From contig CATYXQ010000024.1 in assembly GCA_958414825.1 (NCBI GenBank), positions 1 to 28,088 of the forward strand: 28,088 nt of DNA, given 5' to 3'. Position numbers and translations under genes: made by a program. The notes beneath the pieces were generated by a model. The model was not told the DNA's origin. It ran no database searches and saw nothing but the letters and a program-made list of their open reading frames with translations. This stretch comes from an uncultured Eubacteriales bacterium (lineage in GTDB: Bacteria; Bacillota; Clostridia; Oscillospirales; CAG-272). Below, in pieces: positions 16,965-23,644 of this stretch; position 1 is the stretch's first letter; the number at the start of each line of letters is the position of its first letter.

Positions 16965-17500
16965 CGGTTTGATGAACTGTGTGAGTATAATTATGCGATT
17001 GTTAAAGGAGAGCCTTTGTCGAAGTTAGCATTTAACTGTTTGAATGAGCGTTGTAGCTCTGATATCGACATTTTGATCCCCCAAAAGTATATTAACAAAA
17101 TAGAAAAATTACTATTAAAACACGATTTTCTGCACATGGAGATAGATTGGTTCGCATCAGGTGGCATCGTGGTATAAGAGTAGCTCACCATGTGGACAAG
17201 TAATCATTGACTTGAATTTTGACATATTTTGGGGCGAATATGAGGGTAAACGAGTAGATATTGAAGAGTTTTTATCAGACACAATGGAAATGGAGATATA
17301 TGGTGTCAAAGTGAAAACTTTGCCCCCCATTAAAAGCAATGATTCAGCTTGTCCTCCACCATTATAAAGACATGAATTCTCTTTTTCTGCTTGCAACGAG
17401 GAAAAAGCATCAGATACGATATGTTCAAATATGTATATTACTTGCTGAAAAATAATCTTGATGCGATATCTTTGGACAAGCTATATGCCATCTGCAATTC
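16965..17500 (+). pseudogene. Nucleotidyltransferase (NTP_transf_5-like) pseudogene, four frame changes
   Basis: The protein can be followed across all three frames. Frame 1 (16965-17159) reads CEYNYAIVKGEPLSKLAF and then CSSDIDILIPQKYI, the KG...SDIDIL nucleotidyltransferase core. Frame 2 (17159-17200) gives RWHRGIRVAHHVDK. Frame 3 (17197-17335) gives VIIDLNFDIFWGEYEG and IYGVKVKTLPP. Frame 4 (17333-about 17395) gives KAMIQLVLHHYKDMNSLFLL, and frame 5 (about 17391-17500) gives YDMFKYVYYLLKNNLDAISL. The order matches the family of uncharacterised nucleotidyltransferases common in lasso-peptide and capsule clusters. Its original start and end are missing; it is cut at about 17500 where element-derived sequence begins. 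Confidence 0.75.
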
Positions 17501-17504
17501 TTTT

Positions 17505-17544
17505 TGCGCTCGTTCGTGTTATGCGAACGGGCGCATTTTGCTTT
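17505..17544 (+). terminator. Strong hairpin terminator at the edge of the element remnant
   Basis: TGCGCTCGTTCG (17505-17516) pairs with CGAACGGGCGCA (17524-17535, one G-U) around a 7-base loop and is followed by TTTTGCTTTTT. It marks the change from AT-rich remnant to GC-richer element DNA. Confidence 0.85.
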
Positions 17545-17625
17545 TTGGCATACCCCGCTGCCGCTCGCCTCCGACCTCCATTCGCTTTGGAAATTCACCC
17601 GAAACGAATGAATGGAGCCGCTACT

Positions 17626-17772
17626 ATGAGCGACAGAAAAAATAATTTTGAGAAATCCGCCGCAAATCAGCCAAAACGCACCTTCACCGGATCAGTAATG
17701 GACGAAAGGGGAAACAAGAACCTGCCCTCCGGCAAGAAGCCTACAAATAAAAAGTCAAGAGGAAAAACATAA
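17626..17772 (+). CDS. Small basic protein of the integrative element, unknown function
   Basis: A 48-residue Lys/Arg-rich polar protein (starts MSDRKNNFEKSAANQPK, ends KKPTNKKSRGKT) with no membrane segment. A GGAG site at 17614-17617 lies eight bases before the ATG. The frame is open farther upstream, but only through the terminator, so that part is not coding. It is likely a small cargo or regulatory gene of the conjugative element remnant; I do not recognise a family. Confidence 0.5.
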   Translation: MSDRKNNFEKSAANQPKRTFTGSVMDERGNKNLPSGKKPTNKKSRGKT

Positions 17773-17968
17773 AAATGACAAAAATTTTTGCAGGCAAAGT
17801 GGGAGGAAAAAATGAGCATAACAAAAAGACCCCCCTGAAAGCCGGTCAAAAAAGTTAATAGCACAGTTTTGCCAGTCAGTCAAGGATAAACAGCTACGCA
17901 GCGCCAAAGGCGTCCTTGACAGCCTGTCGAAACAGTGCTGTACGGTAAATAAGGGTGACAAAGCCACC

Positions 17969-19186
17969 TCATTCCGAAATTGTATTTTCAGAGAAAGCTA
18001 AATATTCGTTTACTTTAGCATAATAACGGCGAAGAAATTTGTTGGCAGCAGCAGTCATATATACAAAGTACGGCTTGCCCTCAGAACGCTTTTTATCAAT
18101 AAATTGGTAAACGGGTTCCTCTTCGGGGGCGTTTTGAAGATAGCATTTCATTATGTTAAACAAAGTTTTGCGTAAATATGGAGAACCTCGCTTGGTGGTG
18201 CCGGAGTTTCTGCCGTATTTGTCTCCGGAATCGTTCGGTGCAGGGTCAATGCCGGCAAAAGCAACAAGAGATTGTTTACGGGCAAAACGGCGGACATCAC
18301 CGATTTCTGCTATAAGCTGAGGCCCAAATGTACTTCCGACACCGAACATCTGCATAACAACCGGATATTCCGGCAGCATTTCGGCAAGACAGTTCATTTC
18401 AGAACGGTATAGCTCTACAGAACGGGAAATAGCTGTAAGCTGTTTTGCCGCTTCCACAATAATAACCTTTGCAGTTTGAGATTTCGGAACTAAAACAACG
18501 GCATTTTGAGCAAGGGTGTATACTTCGTCAACGGTGTTTGAACGCACTAAATATCCGTGCCGCTTACACCACTTTCGGTAACGCTCCACGAAAGCCTCCT
18601 TGCTGTACTGCCGCACACAATCGGCGTGCCAAAAGGTAATAACAAAGTCTACCCATTTTTGTGAGCCGTCATTCCTCACCGGACTTTCAAAGCATTTGCG
18701 GATACCGGGAAAGGTTTGTTCAAGTAAAGCGATTAAATTGTTAGCACTTGCGGTTTTCTGCTTTGAAGCCAAATTGAACTGGCGGTTAAGCGTTTTTAAA
18801 TCATAACGAACAGTATCCATAGGAGTATAATCTCTCAAATCTGCCCAATTGTCAAGAGTATACCGTGCAATTTTCTGTGCGTCTGCTTTGTCCGTTTTCA
18901 CTTTACGAAGTGAATTGCCGCCGTATTCCTTGATTAACAACGGATTAACGGTGCTTACAAAAAGGCCGGAATTGTGCAGAGCATTGGCTACAGGCTCATA
19001 GTACCGTCCTGTATATTCCATTGCAACACGGGTTTCTCCGTCAATGGATTTTAATTGTTCGGCAAGTGCAAGCAGCTCGGCGTTACTGTGTTTCACTTCA
19101 AAGGGAAGCATAACAACTTCGCCAAACGGTCTTAAAACAGCTACCGTACTTTTACCTCTGGAAATGTCAATTCCTACTGCGTTCAT
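17969..19186 (-). CDS. IS110-family transposase (DEDD/RuvC-like recombinase)
   Basis: A 405-residue recombinase that excises and inserts its element through a circular intermediate; characterised relatives are guided by a bridge RNA. The N-terminal RuvC-like domain has D7 in AVGIDIS, E57 in AMEYTG, and D99/D102 in KTDKADA. The C-terminal Tnp domain has the conserved helix-hairpin-helix-like segment MFGVGSTFGPQLIAEIG (about 280-296) and the catalytic serine S335 in TTKRGSPYLRK. The start chosen is the ATG at 19184-19186, with AAGGAG seven bases upstream; an upstream extension (to 19249) has no family similarity. The stop TGA (17969-17971) lies exactly at the inferred element/target border. All key residues are present, so the enzyme may be active. 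Confidence 0.95.
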   Translation of the reverse strand: MNAVGIDISRGKSTVAVLRPFGEVVMLPFEVKHSNAELLALAEQLKSIDGETRVAMEYTGRYYEPVANALHNSGLFVSTVNPLLIKEYGGNSLRKVKTDKADAQKIARYTLDNWADLRDYTPMDTVRYDLKTLNRQFNLASKQKTASANNLIALLEQTFPGIRKCFESPVRNDGSQKWVDFVITFWHADCVRQYSKEAFVERYRKWCKRHGYLVRSNTVDEVYTLAQNAVVLVPKSQTAKVIIVEAAKQLTAISRSVELYRSEMNCLAEMLPEYPVVMQMFGVGSTFGPQLIAEIGDVRRFARKQSLVAFAGIDPAPNDSGDKYGRNSGTTKRGSPYLRKTLFNIMKCYLQNAPEEEPVYQFIDKKRSEGKPYFVYMTAAANKFLRRYYAKVNEYLAFSENTISE

Positions 19187-19433
19187 CTTAAAACTCCTTG
19201 TATTGTATTTGTAACGGTTGACACCAACCTTTACCCACCACCGATTCAATCTGTTTTTTGATACGAACGCATGGTTCCACCTACTAAAATCGAACGCTGT
19301 GAATAGGAGATCGGCTGACTGACTTCCTGACGGACGTGTAAGCCCTTGGAGGTGAATGTCAGACCTTTACCTCTCTATTCTAACAGCTTGGGCAATGAGA
19401 TGTCCCATGCCTATGGCTGGCTGCCATAAATCA
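17972..19433 (-). mobile_element. IS110-family insertion sequence, apparently complete
   Basis: About 1,462 bp, with one transposase gene on the minus strand and a structured leader of about 245 bases upstream of it. TCA occurs at both borders (17969-17971 and 19431-19433), and removing the element with one copy restores a reading frame, so the borders are placed to within three bases. There are no terminal inverted repeats and no clear target duplication, as expected for IS110. In the direction of the transposase the target reads GCCCCTTGAGGTGGC with TGA as the shared core. Confidence 0.85.
19265..19430 (-). ncRNA. Candidate IS110 bridge RNA in the element's leader
   Basis: IS110 elements carry a structured noncoding RNA upstream of the transposase. 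Here the leader contains a hairpin TATGGC-loop-GCCATA (19412-19428) next to the element end, and an extended stem made by GAATAGGAGA (19301-19310) with TCTCTATTC (19372-19380), one bulge, continued by GGCTGAC (19313-19319) with GTCAGACC (19358-19365). The stem closes an internal loop of about 38 bases (19320-19357). A 5' stem-loop followed by a stem with a large loop is the layout expected of a bridge RNA with a binding loop. The limits given are approximate and no fold was computed. The second binding loop would lie between about 19200 and 19300. Confidence 0.4.
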
Positions 19434-19468
19434 AGGGGCAAATATATAATAACAGGAAGGTACCGCGG

Positions 19469-19705
19469 ATGAGTAATGCGACACATACCCGCATGATCCC
19501 GTACCCGGTGATCGAGGCCGCAGTCCGTGGCGACACAGACGCGGTAAACGAGGTGATCCGTCATTATTCCGGCTACATAGCTGCGATCGCGGGGAGGACA
19601 GGCCATGATGAAAACGGCAACTACTGTACCAATGTGGATGAAGAACTTCGCAGACGCCTGGAAACAAAACTGATTATCTCTATCCTGGACTTTGACCTGA
19701 ATTAA
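19469..19705 (+). CDS. HTH-domain protein of conjugative elements (Tn916 orf8-like)
   Basis: A 78-residue protein with the pattern of the small regulator found near the right end of Tn916-like elements: IPYPVIEAAVRGDTDAVNEV (about 11-30), VIRHYSGYIAAIAGR, and the C-terminal VDEELRRRLETKLIISIL (about 54-71). It starts 4 bases inside the end of the interrupted upstream gene. In related elements it follows a sigma-70-like gene and precedes xis and int, and that order is kept here. It is probably intact, but its partners are not. Confidence 0.75.
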   Translation: MSNATHTRMIPYPVIEAAVRGDTDAVNEVIRHYSGYIAAIAGRTGHDENGNYCTNVDEELRRRLETKLIISILDFDLN

Positions 19706-19720
19706 AGTCCGGAGGCACCC

Positions 19721-19919
19721 ATGCGTCCCCCTTTCCGCATGGACGACCGGATTCTTTGACAAAGAAAGTCGGGCGGAATATTTCCGGCAGTATAAGGCAG
19801 ACGGGTACGATCTGTCGGCAACGAGCCATGCGGACGGTGCGCCACGACCTCCTGTATTTTTACGGAGCGAGCGAGAAACACGGGACTGCAAAGCAGGTGT
19901 GGCAGCCTGCGGGCGATGA
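19721..19919 (+). pseudogene. Frameshifted small element gene
   Basis: GGAGG (19711-19715) precedes an ATG at 19721 that reads MRPPFRMDDRIL and stops at 19757. From 19752 another frame continues smoothly as FFDKESRAEYFRQYKADGYD, LSATSHADGAPRPPVFL and RDCKAGVAACGR, ending at a TGA (19917-19919). One extra base at about 19751 explains the break; the repaired protein would have about 65 residues. I do not recognise the family. It follows the HTH gene with a normal operon spacing. Confidence 0.5.
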
Positions 19920-20043
19920 CTTCCGACAGGATAATGAAGACTCCCTTACAGCTACAGCCCGAGCGTGCAACCGTGATTCAGGCGGTGAGGCGTCGCAGGC
20001 AATAGGTAGGGTCGCGCGAGAACCGCGTGAGGGTACCATGCCA

Positions 20044-20071
20044 CCCCACAAAATCTGACGATTTTGTGGGG
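20044..20071. repeat. Perfect 12-bp palindromic hairpin
   Basis: CCCCACAAAATC (20044-20055) pairs with GATTTTGTGGGG (20060-20071) around TGAC. There is no T-run after it, so it may be a protein-binding or transfer-related site rather than a terminator. Confidence 0.75.
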
Positions 20072-20133
20072 ACCCCGACACCCATGGAGCCGTGCCAGCG
20101 GACGTCCGTACAGCCTATATTTTTGGATATATG

Positions 20134-20169
20134 AAAATCCGATTTATTTTCGGATAAGTCGGATTTTTT
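20134..20169. terminator. Hairpin with T-run, likely terminator
   Basis: AAATCCGA (20135-20142) pairs with TCGGATTT (20159-20166) and is followed by further Ts; the left arm is preceded by As, so it could act on both strands. Confidence 0.6.
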
Positions 20170-20180
20170 CTTAAAAGCAG

Positions 20181-20209
20181 CAGACAAACACAGAAAGACG
20201 CGGTATAAT
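20181..20209 (+). promoter_or_regulatory. Likely promoter of xis/int
   Basis: CAGACA (20181-20186) and TATAAT (20204-20209) with a 17-base spacer; AAAAGGAGG follows just before the xis ATG at 20280. The minus-35 is weak. Confidence 0.55.
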
Positions 20210-20279
20210 AGTATCGTTAGGAAAACACTACTTGATACTTCGTGTCATTCTGTATCTGCAATTATAAAAGGAGGCAACC

Positions 20280-20378
20280 ATGTCTCAGGTACAAAACGGC
20301 ACGCAGGAAATGCTTCCCGACAAGAGAACCTACACGGTGGAAGAAGTCGCTCATATTTTGGGTATCGGCAGACCCCTT
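20280..20378 (+). pseudogene. Excisionase-like HTH protein, 3' end lost by fusion to int
   Basis: AAAAGGAGG and an ATG open a frame reading MSQVQNGTQEMLPDK, then RTYTVEEVAHILGIGR, the first helix-turn-helix of a Xis/AlpA-type DNA-binding protein (about 17-32). Right after GIGRP the similarity ends and the sequence becomes the middle of a tyrosine integrase, in a different frame. About half of xis and the first part of int have been removed by one deletion. Excision by this element's own proteins is therefore not expected. Confidence 0.65.
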
Positions 20379-21441
20379 GCAAAAGACTGCTTCCGTTTCC
20401 ACAAAGACGCGCAAGGCGACAACAACTTATGTCAGCAACCAGACCATCGAGAAGATCATAAAACTTCTGCGCTGTGCGTTCAAACAGGCGGTGCGGTGGG
20501 AGATCATCGGACGCAATCCCTTCGACAATGTGGTACTGCCGAAAACGGAGTACAAAAAGCGTGACATTTGGGACGCGGAGATGATCCGAACGGCTCTTGA
20601 CAAGTGTACCGACAGCAAGCTCTATGTGGCAATGAACCTGTTATTCGCTTGTTCGCTCCGCATGGGTGAGATTTTGGGGCTGACCTGGGACAACGTACAT
20701 ATTTCCGAGGACGAGATCGCCGCGGACAACGCCTATGTTTATATTGACAAGGAACTGACGCGCGCCTCCAAACGGGCAATCGAGACGCTGGCGAAAAGGA
20801 TATCTACCATATCTTCACGCCGCTTCTGCCGAACACAAGCACCCGTATCATTCTGAAAAAGCCGAAAACCGATTCCAGTATCCGCAAGGTGTGGCTGCCG
20901 AAAACGCTTGCCTATATCCTCTGCGAATGGAAGAAGGCACAGGACGAGATACGGAATTTTCTCGGTGACGAATACCAAGACTACAATCTTTTTATTTCAC
21001 TCCCGAACGGGCGGCCTTGCGAGGACCGTGTGATCCTCAAAGAGTTTGCAAAGCTCCGAGAGGACGCAGGACTGCCGAAAGTGGTCTTTCACTCTCTCCG
21101 TCATTCCAGTACGACTTACAAGCTTGAAACTCAACCACGGCGACCTGAAAGCAACACAGGGCGACACGGGACACGCGGAGATCGACATGATCACAAGTGT
21201 GTACGCACATATCCTTGACGAGGATCGAAAGGTCAACGCGCAGAAATTTGAAACCGCGTTCTATTCCAATCCCGACCTGCATAATATCCGTCCTACGGCA
21301 GAACCGAAAGAACCGGCGCCGGCAACGCTGGATTTGGCAAGTCTTGTGGAGCAGCTTCAGAAGTCTCCCGAACTCGCAAGTGCGCTTGCGGCACTCATCG
21401 CCGCGCAGGGCACGGCAGCAAAGACCGAAAAATCAAATTAG
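20379..21441 (+). pseudogene. Tyrosine integrase, N-terminally deleted and frameshifted twice
   Basis: The core-binding and catalytic parts can be read in three frames. From 20379: TTTYVSNQTIEKIIKLLRCA to LFACSLRMGEILGLTWDNVH, with the first catalytic Arg. A shift at about 20790 leads to EKDIYHIFTPLLPNTSTRI and on to VVFHSLRHSSTTYKL, the HxxR box. A second shift at about 21120 leads to NHGDLKATQGDTGHAEIDMI and SVYAHI, the catalytic Tyr. So R, H, R and Y are all recognisable but never in one frame, and the arm-binding domain is gone. It ends 187 bases from the 3' end of tRNA-Arg, the usual place for an integrase next to its attachment site. Confidence 0.85.
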
Positions 21442-21590
21442 CAAACAAGCGATTTTGATTAACAAACTTTTAGAAACCGTTCGAATCCAATTAGCAAAAT
21501 ATGCACTTCCAAACGCATAAAAACAAGCCCGTCAAAAATTTCGGATCGTTCGATTCCTTCAAATTTGACGAGCGTGAGAGAAAAAACAAT

Positions 21591-21620
21591 GCCGTAAACC
21601 ATCAAAAAACGGCTTACGGC
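21591..21620 (-). terminator. Terminator of tRNA-Arg (minus strand)
   Basis: GCCGTAAACC (21591-21600) and GGCTTACGGC (21611-21620) form a 10-bp stem (one G-U); on the minus strand it is followed by GTTTTTTC (21580-21587). It lies 8 bases beyond the tRNA 3' end. Confidence 0.85.
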
Positions 21621-21628
21621 AAGGGTTT

Positions 21629-21705
<77 letters not shown>

Positions 21706-21821
21706 GTATGCAGCAAATATTCAATTTTGATGCCTTACAAGACGCGAATGATTTGCCGCCGGAGAGACTGCAACTCTATCCACTGGAGCGAATGACGCAT
21801 AGAGGCAGAAATACTGCTGGT

Positions 21822-22208
21822 TTATATGGACAGTTTGCTTTTACATTTTGTCATAAAGCGCTCGGTATCAATAATGAAACGTTCGTGTGTTCCCTCACCG
21901 ATCAGTCCAGCTTCATCTTTCGCTTCTACCTTAAAAGTCAATTTTCTACCGTCTGTCTCTATCAAAGTGGCCGTACAGGTAATTTTGATTCCGAGCGGAG
22001 AGGCGGATATATGCCGCACATTTATGCATGTCCCGACGGTAGTTGTTCCATCTTCAAGATGCGGCGCAACACACGCGCAGGCGCATTTTTCCATCAACGC
22101 GATCATTGCGGGTGTGGCATAGACGGGCAACAGGCCGCTTCCATAACTGGAGGCGGTATTTTGCTCATTGACAAACTCTGTGATTTCATATTGTATTCCA
22201 AGATTCAT
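21822..22208 (-). CDS. Hotdog-fold thioesterase (FlK-like)
   Basis: A 128-residue protein of the thioesterase superfamily related to fluoroacetyl-CoA thioesterase. Typical features are VYATPAMIALMEKCACACV (about 29-47), with the Glu used in catalysis by relatives, DGTTTVGTCINVRHISASPLG (split here as the active-site strand and helix), and the C-terminal GLIGEGTHERFIID strand ending with the conserved His. It probably hydrolyses a small acyl-CoA; the physiological substrate cannot be read from sequence. GAGGTG lies before the ATG and the gene has its own promoter. Many anaerobic Firmicutes carry this gene as a stand-alone unit. Confidence 0.88.
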   Translation of the reverse strand: MNLGIQYEITEFVNEQNTASSYGSGLLPVYATPAMIALMEKCACACVAPHLEDGTTTVGTCINVRHISASPLGIKITCTATLIETDGRKLTFKVEAKDEAGLIGEGTHERFIIDTERFMTKCKSKLSI

Positions 22209-22237
22209 GATTTCACCTCATTAAAAATGACTATTAT

Positions 22238-22266
22238 AGTATAGCACAGTATGTGTGTGAATGCAA
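22238..22266 (-). promoter_or_regulatory. Promoter of the thioesterase gene
   Basis: On the minus strand TTGCAT (22261-22266) and TATACT (22238-22243) are 17 bases apart, about 30 bases before the ATG. Confidence 0.7.
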
Positions 22267-22288
22267 GAATCATTTTTACAATATTTTC

Positions 22289-22317
22289 TTGCAAAGAACA
22301 AACGTGTAGTGTATAAT
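22289..22317 (+). promoter_or_regulatory. Promoter of the M16 peptidase-lgt-folD operon
   Basis: TTGCAA (22289-22294) and TATAAT (22312-22317) with a 17-base spacer, about 32 bases before the first ATG. It is back to back with the thioesterase promoter. Confidence 0.7.
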
Positions 22318-22348
22318 AAAAAGACTATGACATGCGAGGTATTTCATA

Positions 22349-23644
22349 ATGACGATGAAACGCGAAATGCTCGATCAGAATGTCGCGCTTACAACAATTC
22401 CTACGGATAAATTTAAATCGAGTTATTTGACATTTTCTCTGGTTGTTCCGCTTGCAAAAGAAACTGCCGCAAAAAATACGCTTCTTATGAAAATATTAAA
22501 ACGGGGAACAATGAGCTATCCGGATATGACTGCGCTTTCCAAAAAGCTGGAATATCTCTATTCCGCCGATATTTTTTCCCGCTGTTATTCTCTTGGCGAA
22601 ACGCAGTTCCTGAATATTTCGATGGATGTTTTGAATGATGCGTATACGATGGAGAAAAACAGTCTTTTGGAAGAAGCGCTTGCGGTTCTCGGTGAAATTG
22701 TATACGCGCCGATTTTAGAAAACGGAATCTTCAGGCAGTCTTATTTTGACAGTGAGAAACGCAACTTGTTGGCTGAAATCGATGCAGAGATCAATAATAA
22801 GGGCAAATATGCGTTTTCAAGGCTTCGGGAACTTATGTGCGAAAATGAGCGCTACGGCGCTTCTCCGCTTGGAACAAAAGAATCGGTAGAAGCATTTACA
22901 AATGCAGATTTATACGCGCATTATTTAGATGTGCTTGCCAGCGCGCGTATTGAAATTTTGTTTGTCGGAAATACGGATACAGACAAATTAAAAAGTGCGC
23001 TCATACGTCTTTTGAGCGAACACATGCCCAAACGCGTTTTTTCGATCGAAACCGAAGTGCGCAGACGCGCCGATGCGCCCAAAACTGTTGTTGAAAAAAG
23101 CATTGGAAACCAGGGAAATTTGGCGCTCGGATTCCGTACCGGAACGGTTTTAGCCGACGGAAATTATCCGGTATTGGCGCTGCTTTGCGAACTGTACGGA
23201 GGCAGTCCGACGTCAAGACTGTTTATGAACGTGCGTGAAAAGCTGAGTTTATGTTATTATTGCGTTTCTCATGCCGAAGCGATTAAGGGACTGATGTTTG
23301 TTCGTGCGGGCATTGAAAATGAAAATTTCGAGGCTGCAAAAAATGAAATTCTTCGGCAATTAGAACTCCTGCAGAGCGGTTCGTTTACCGTCGATGAACT
23401 GAATGATGCCAAACTGTCTCTCTGCAACGCATATGCGGAAATGTCCGACAATCCGCAGTCACTGGAAACCTGGTATATGGGCAGGGCGATTTCCGGGCTC
23501 TCTCAGTCGCCCGAAGAAGCGGCTGTGGCTGTACAAAAAATTACAAAATCGGAAATTGTCGAAGTTGCAAATAAAATCACATTGGATATGATTTATTTTT
23601 TGAAAAGCACAAATGTTTCGGGAGGAGAGCAATCATGGAAATAA
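22349..23644 (+). CDS. M16 peptidase-like protein without catalytic motif (YmfF-like)
   Basis: A 431-residue protein with the two-domain M16 (insulinase/processing-peptidase) fold pattern: SYLTFSLVVPLAKETAAKN near the start, YSADIFSRCYSLGETQFLNI, and in the second half LALGFRTG and LYGGSPTSRLFMNVREKLSL (about 288-307), the conserved R/Y region. The HxxEH zinc motif is absent from the N-terminal domain, as in YmfF/AlbE-type partners that assist an active subunit. It overlaps the active M16 gene by ten bases. The pair is conserved in Firmicutes; the substrate is not known, although a role in peptide processing is often proposed. Confidence 0.88.
   Translation: MTMKREMLDQNVALTTIPTDKFKSSYLTFSLVVPLAKETAAKNTLLMKILKRGTMSYPDMTALSKKLEYLYSADIFSRCYSLGETQFLNISMDVLNDAYTMEKNSLLEEALAVLGEIVYAPILENGIFRQSYFDSEKRNLLAEIDAEINNKGKYAFSRLRELMCENERYGASPLGTKESVEAFTNADLYAHYLDVLASARIEILFVGNTDTDKLKSALIRLLSEHMPKRVFSIETEVRRRADAPKTVVEKSIGNQGNLALGFRTGTVLADGNYPVLALLCELYGGSPTSRLFMNVREKLSLCYYCVSHAEAIKGLMFVRAGIENENFEAAKNEILRQLELLQSGSFTVDELNDAKLSLCNAYAEMSDNPQSLETWYMGRAISGLSQSPEEAAVAVQKITKSEIVEVANKITLDMIYFLKSTNVSGGEQSWK

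Larger units (their letters stand above)
17812..19472 (+). pseudogene. Small element gene broken by a C-run frameshift and by the IS110 insertion
   Basis: GGAGG (17802-17806) precedes an ATG at 17812 that reads MSITKRPP and stops at once. Removing one C from the six-C run at 17830-17835 opens the frame to PPESRSKKLIAQFCQSVKDK and on to CCTVNKGDKATS at 17971, where the IS110 element begins. Joining this to the sequence after the element (from 19434) continues in the same frame as RGKYIITGRYRG and ends with a TGA at 19470-19472 that overlaps the ATG of the next gene (ATGA). The restored protein would have about 65 residues, basic, of unknown family. Two separate lesions therefore inactivate it: a homopolymer frameshift and the insertion. 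Confidence 0.7.
19920..20279 (+). other. Noncoding stretch of the element before xis
   Basis: No convincing gene; one 23-codon frame starts at 19937 (MKTPLQLQPERATVIQAVRR). The stretch contains a perfect 12-bp hairpin at 20044-20071, a second hairpin with a T-run (20134-20169) and a likely promoter for the excisionase gene (20181-20209). GC-rich and hairpin-rich compared with the flanks. Confidence 0.5.

Noticed and set aside
19187..19249. N-terminal extension of the IS110 transposase (21 codons)
   Set aside because: The family begins with the MNAVGIDIS-type strand, and AAGGAG is placed for the ATG at 19186; the extension lies in the structured leader.
19367..19891. Minus-strand open frame of 174 codons over the HTH gene
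   Set aside because: It is antisense to the orf8-like gene and the IS110 leader and has no family pattern; a shadow of the GC-rich coding strand.
19756..20058. Plus-strand open frame of 100 codons starting MTKKVGRNISGS
   Set aside because: It starts without a ribosome site inside another frame with a better coding pattern (FFDKESRAEYF) and runs into the hairpin region; low-complexity composition.
13416..21628. Direct repeat of the tRNA-Arg 3' end that would mark the other attachment site
   Set aside because: I looked for the tRNA 3' sequence (TTCGAATCACCTCGGGAAC or complement) within the island and did not find a copy; the left end has probably been deleted or lies outside.
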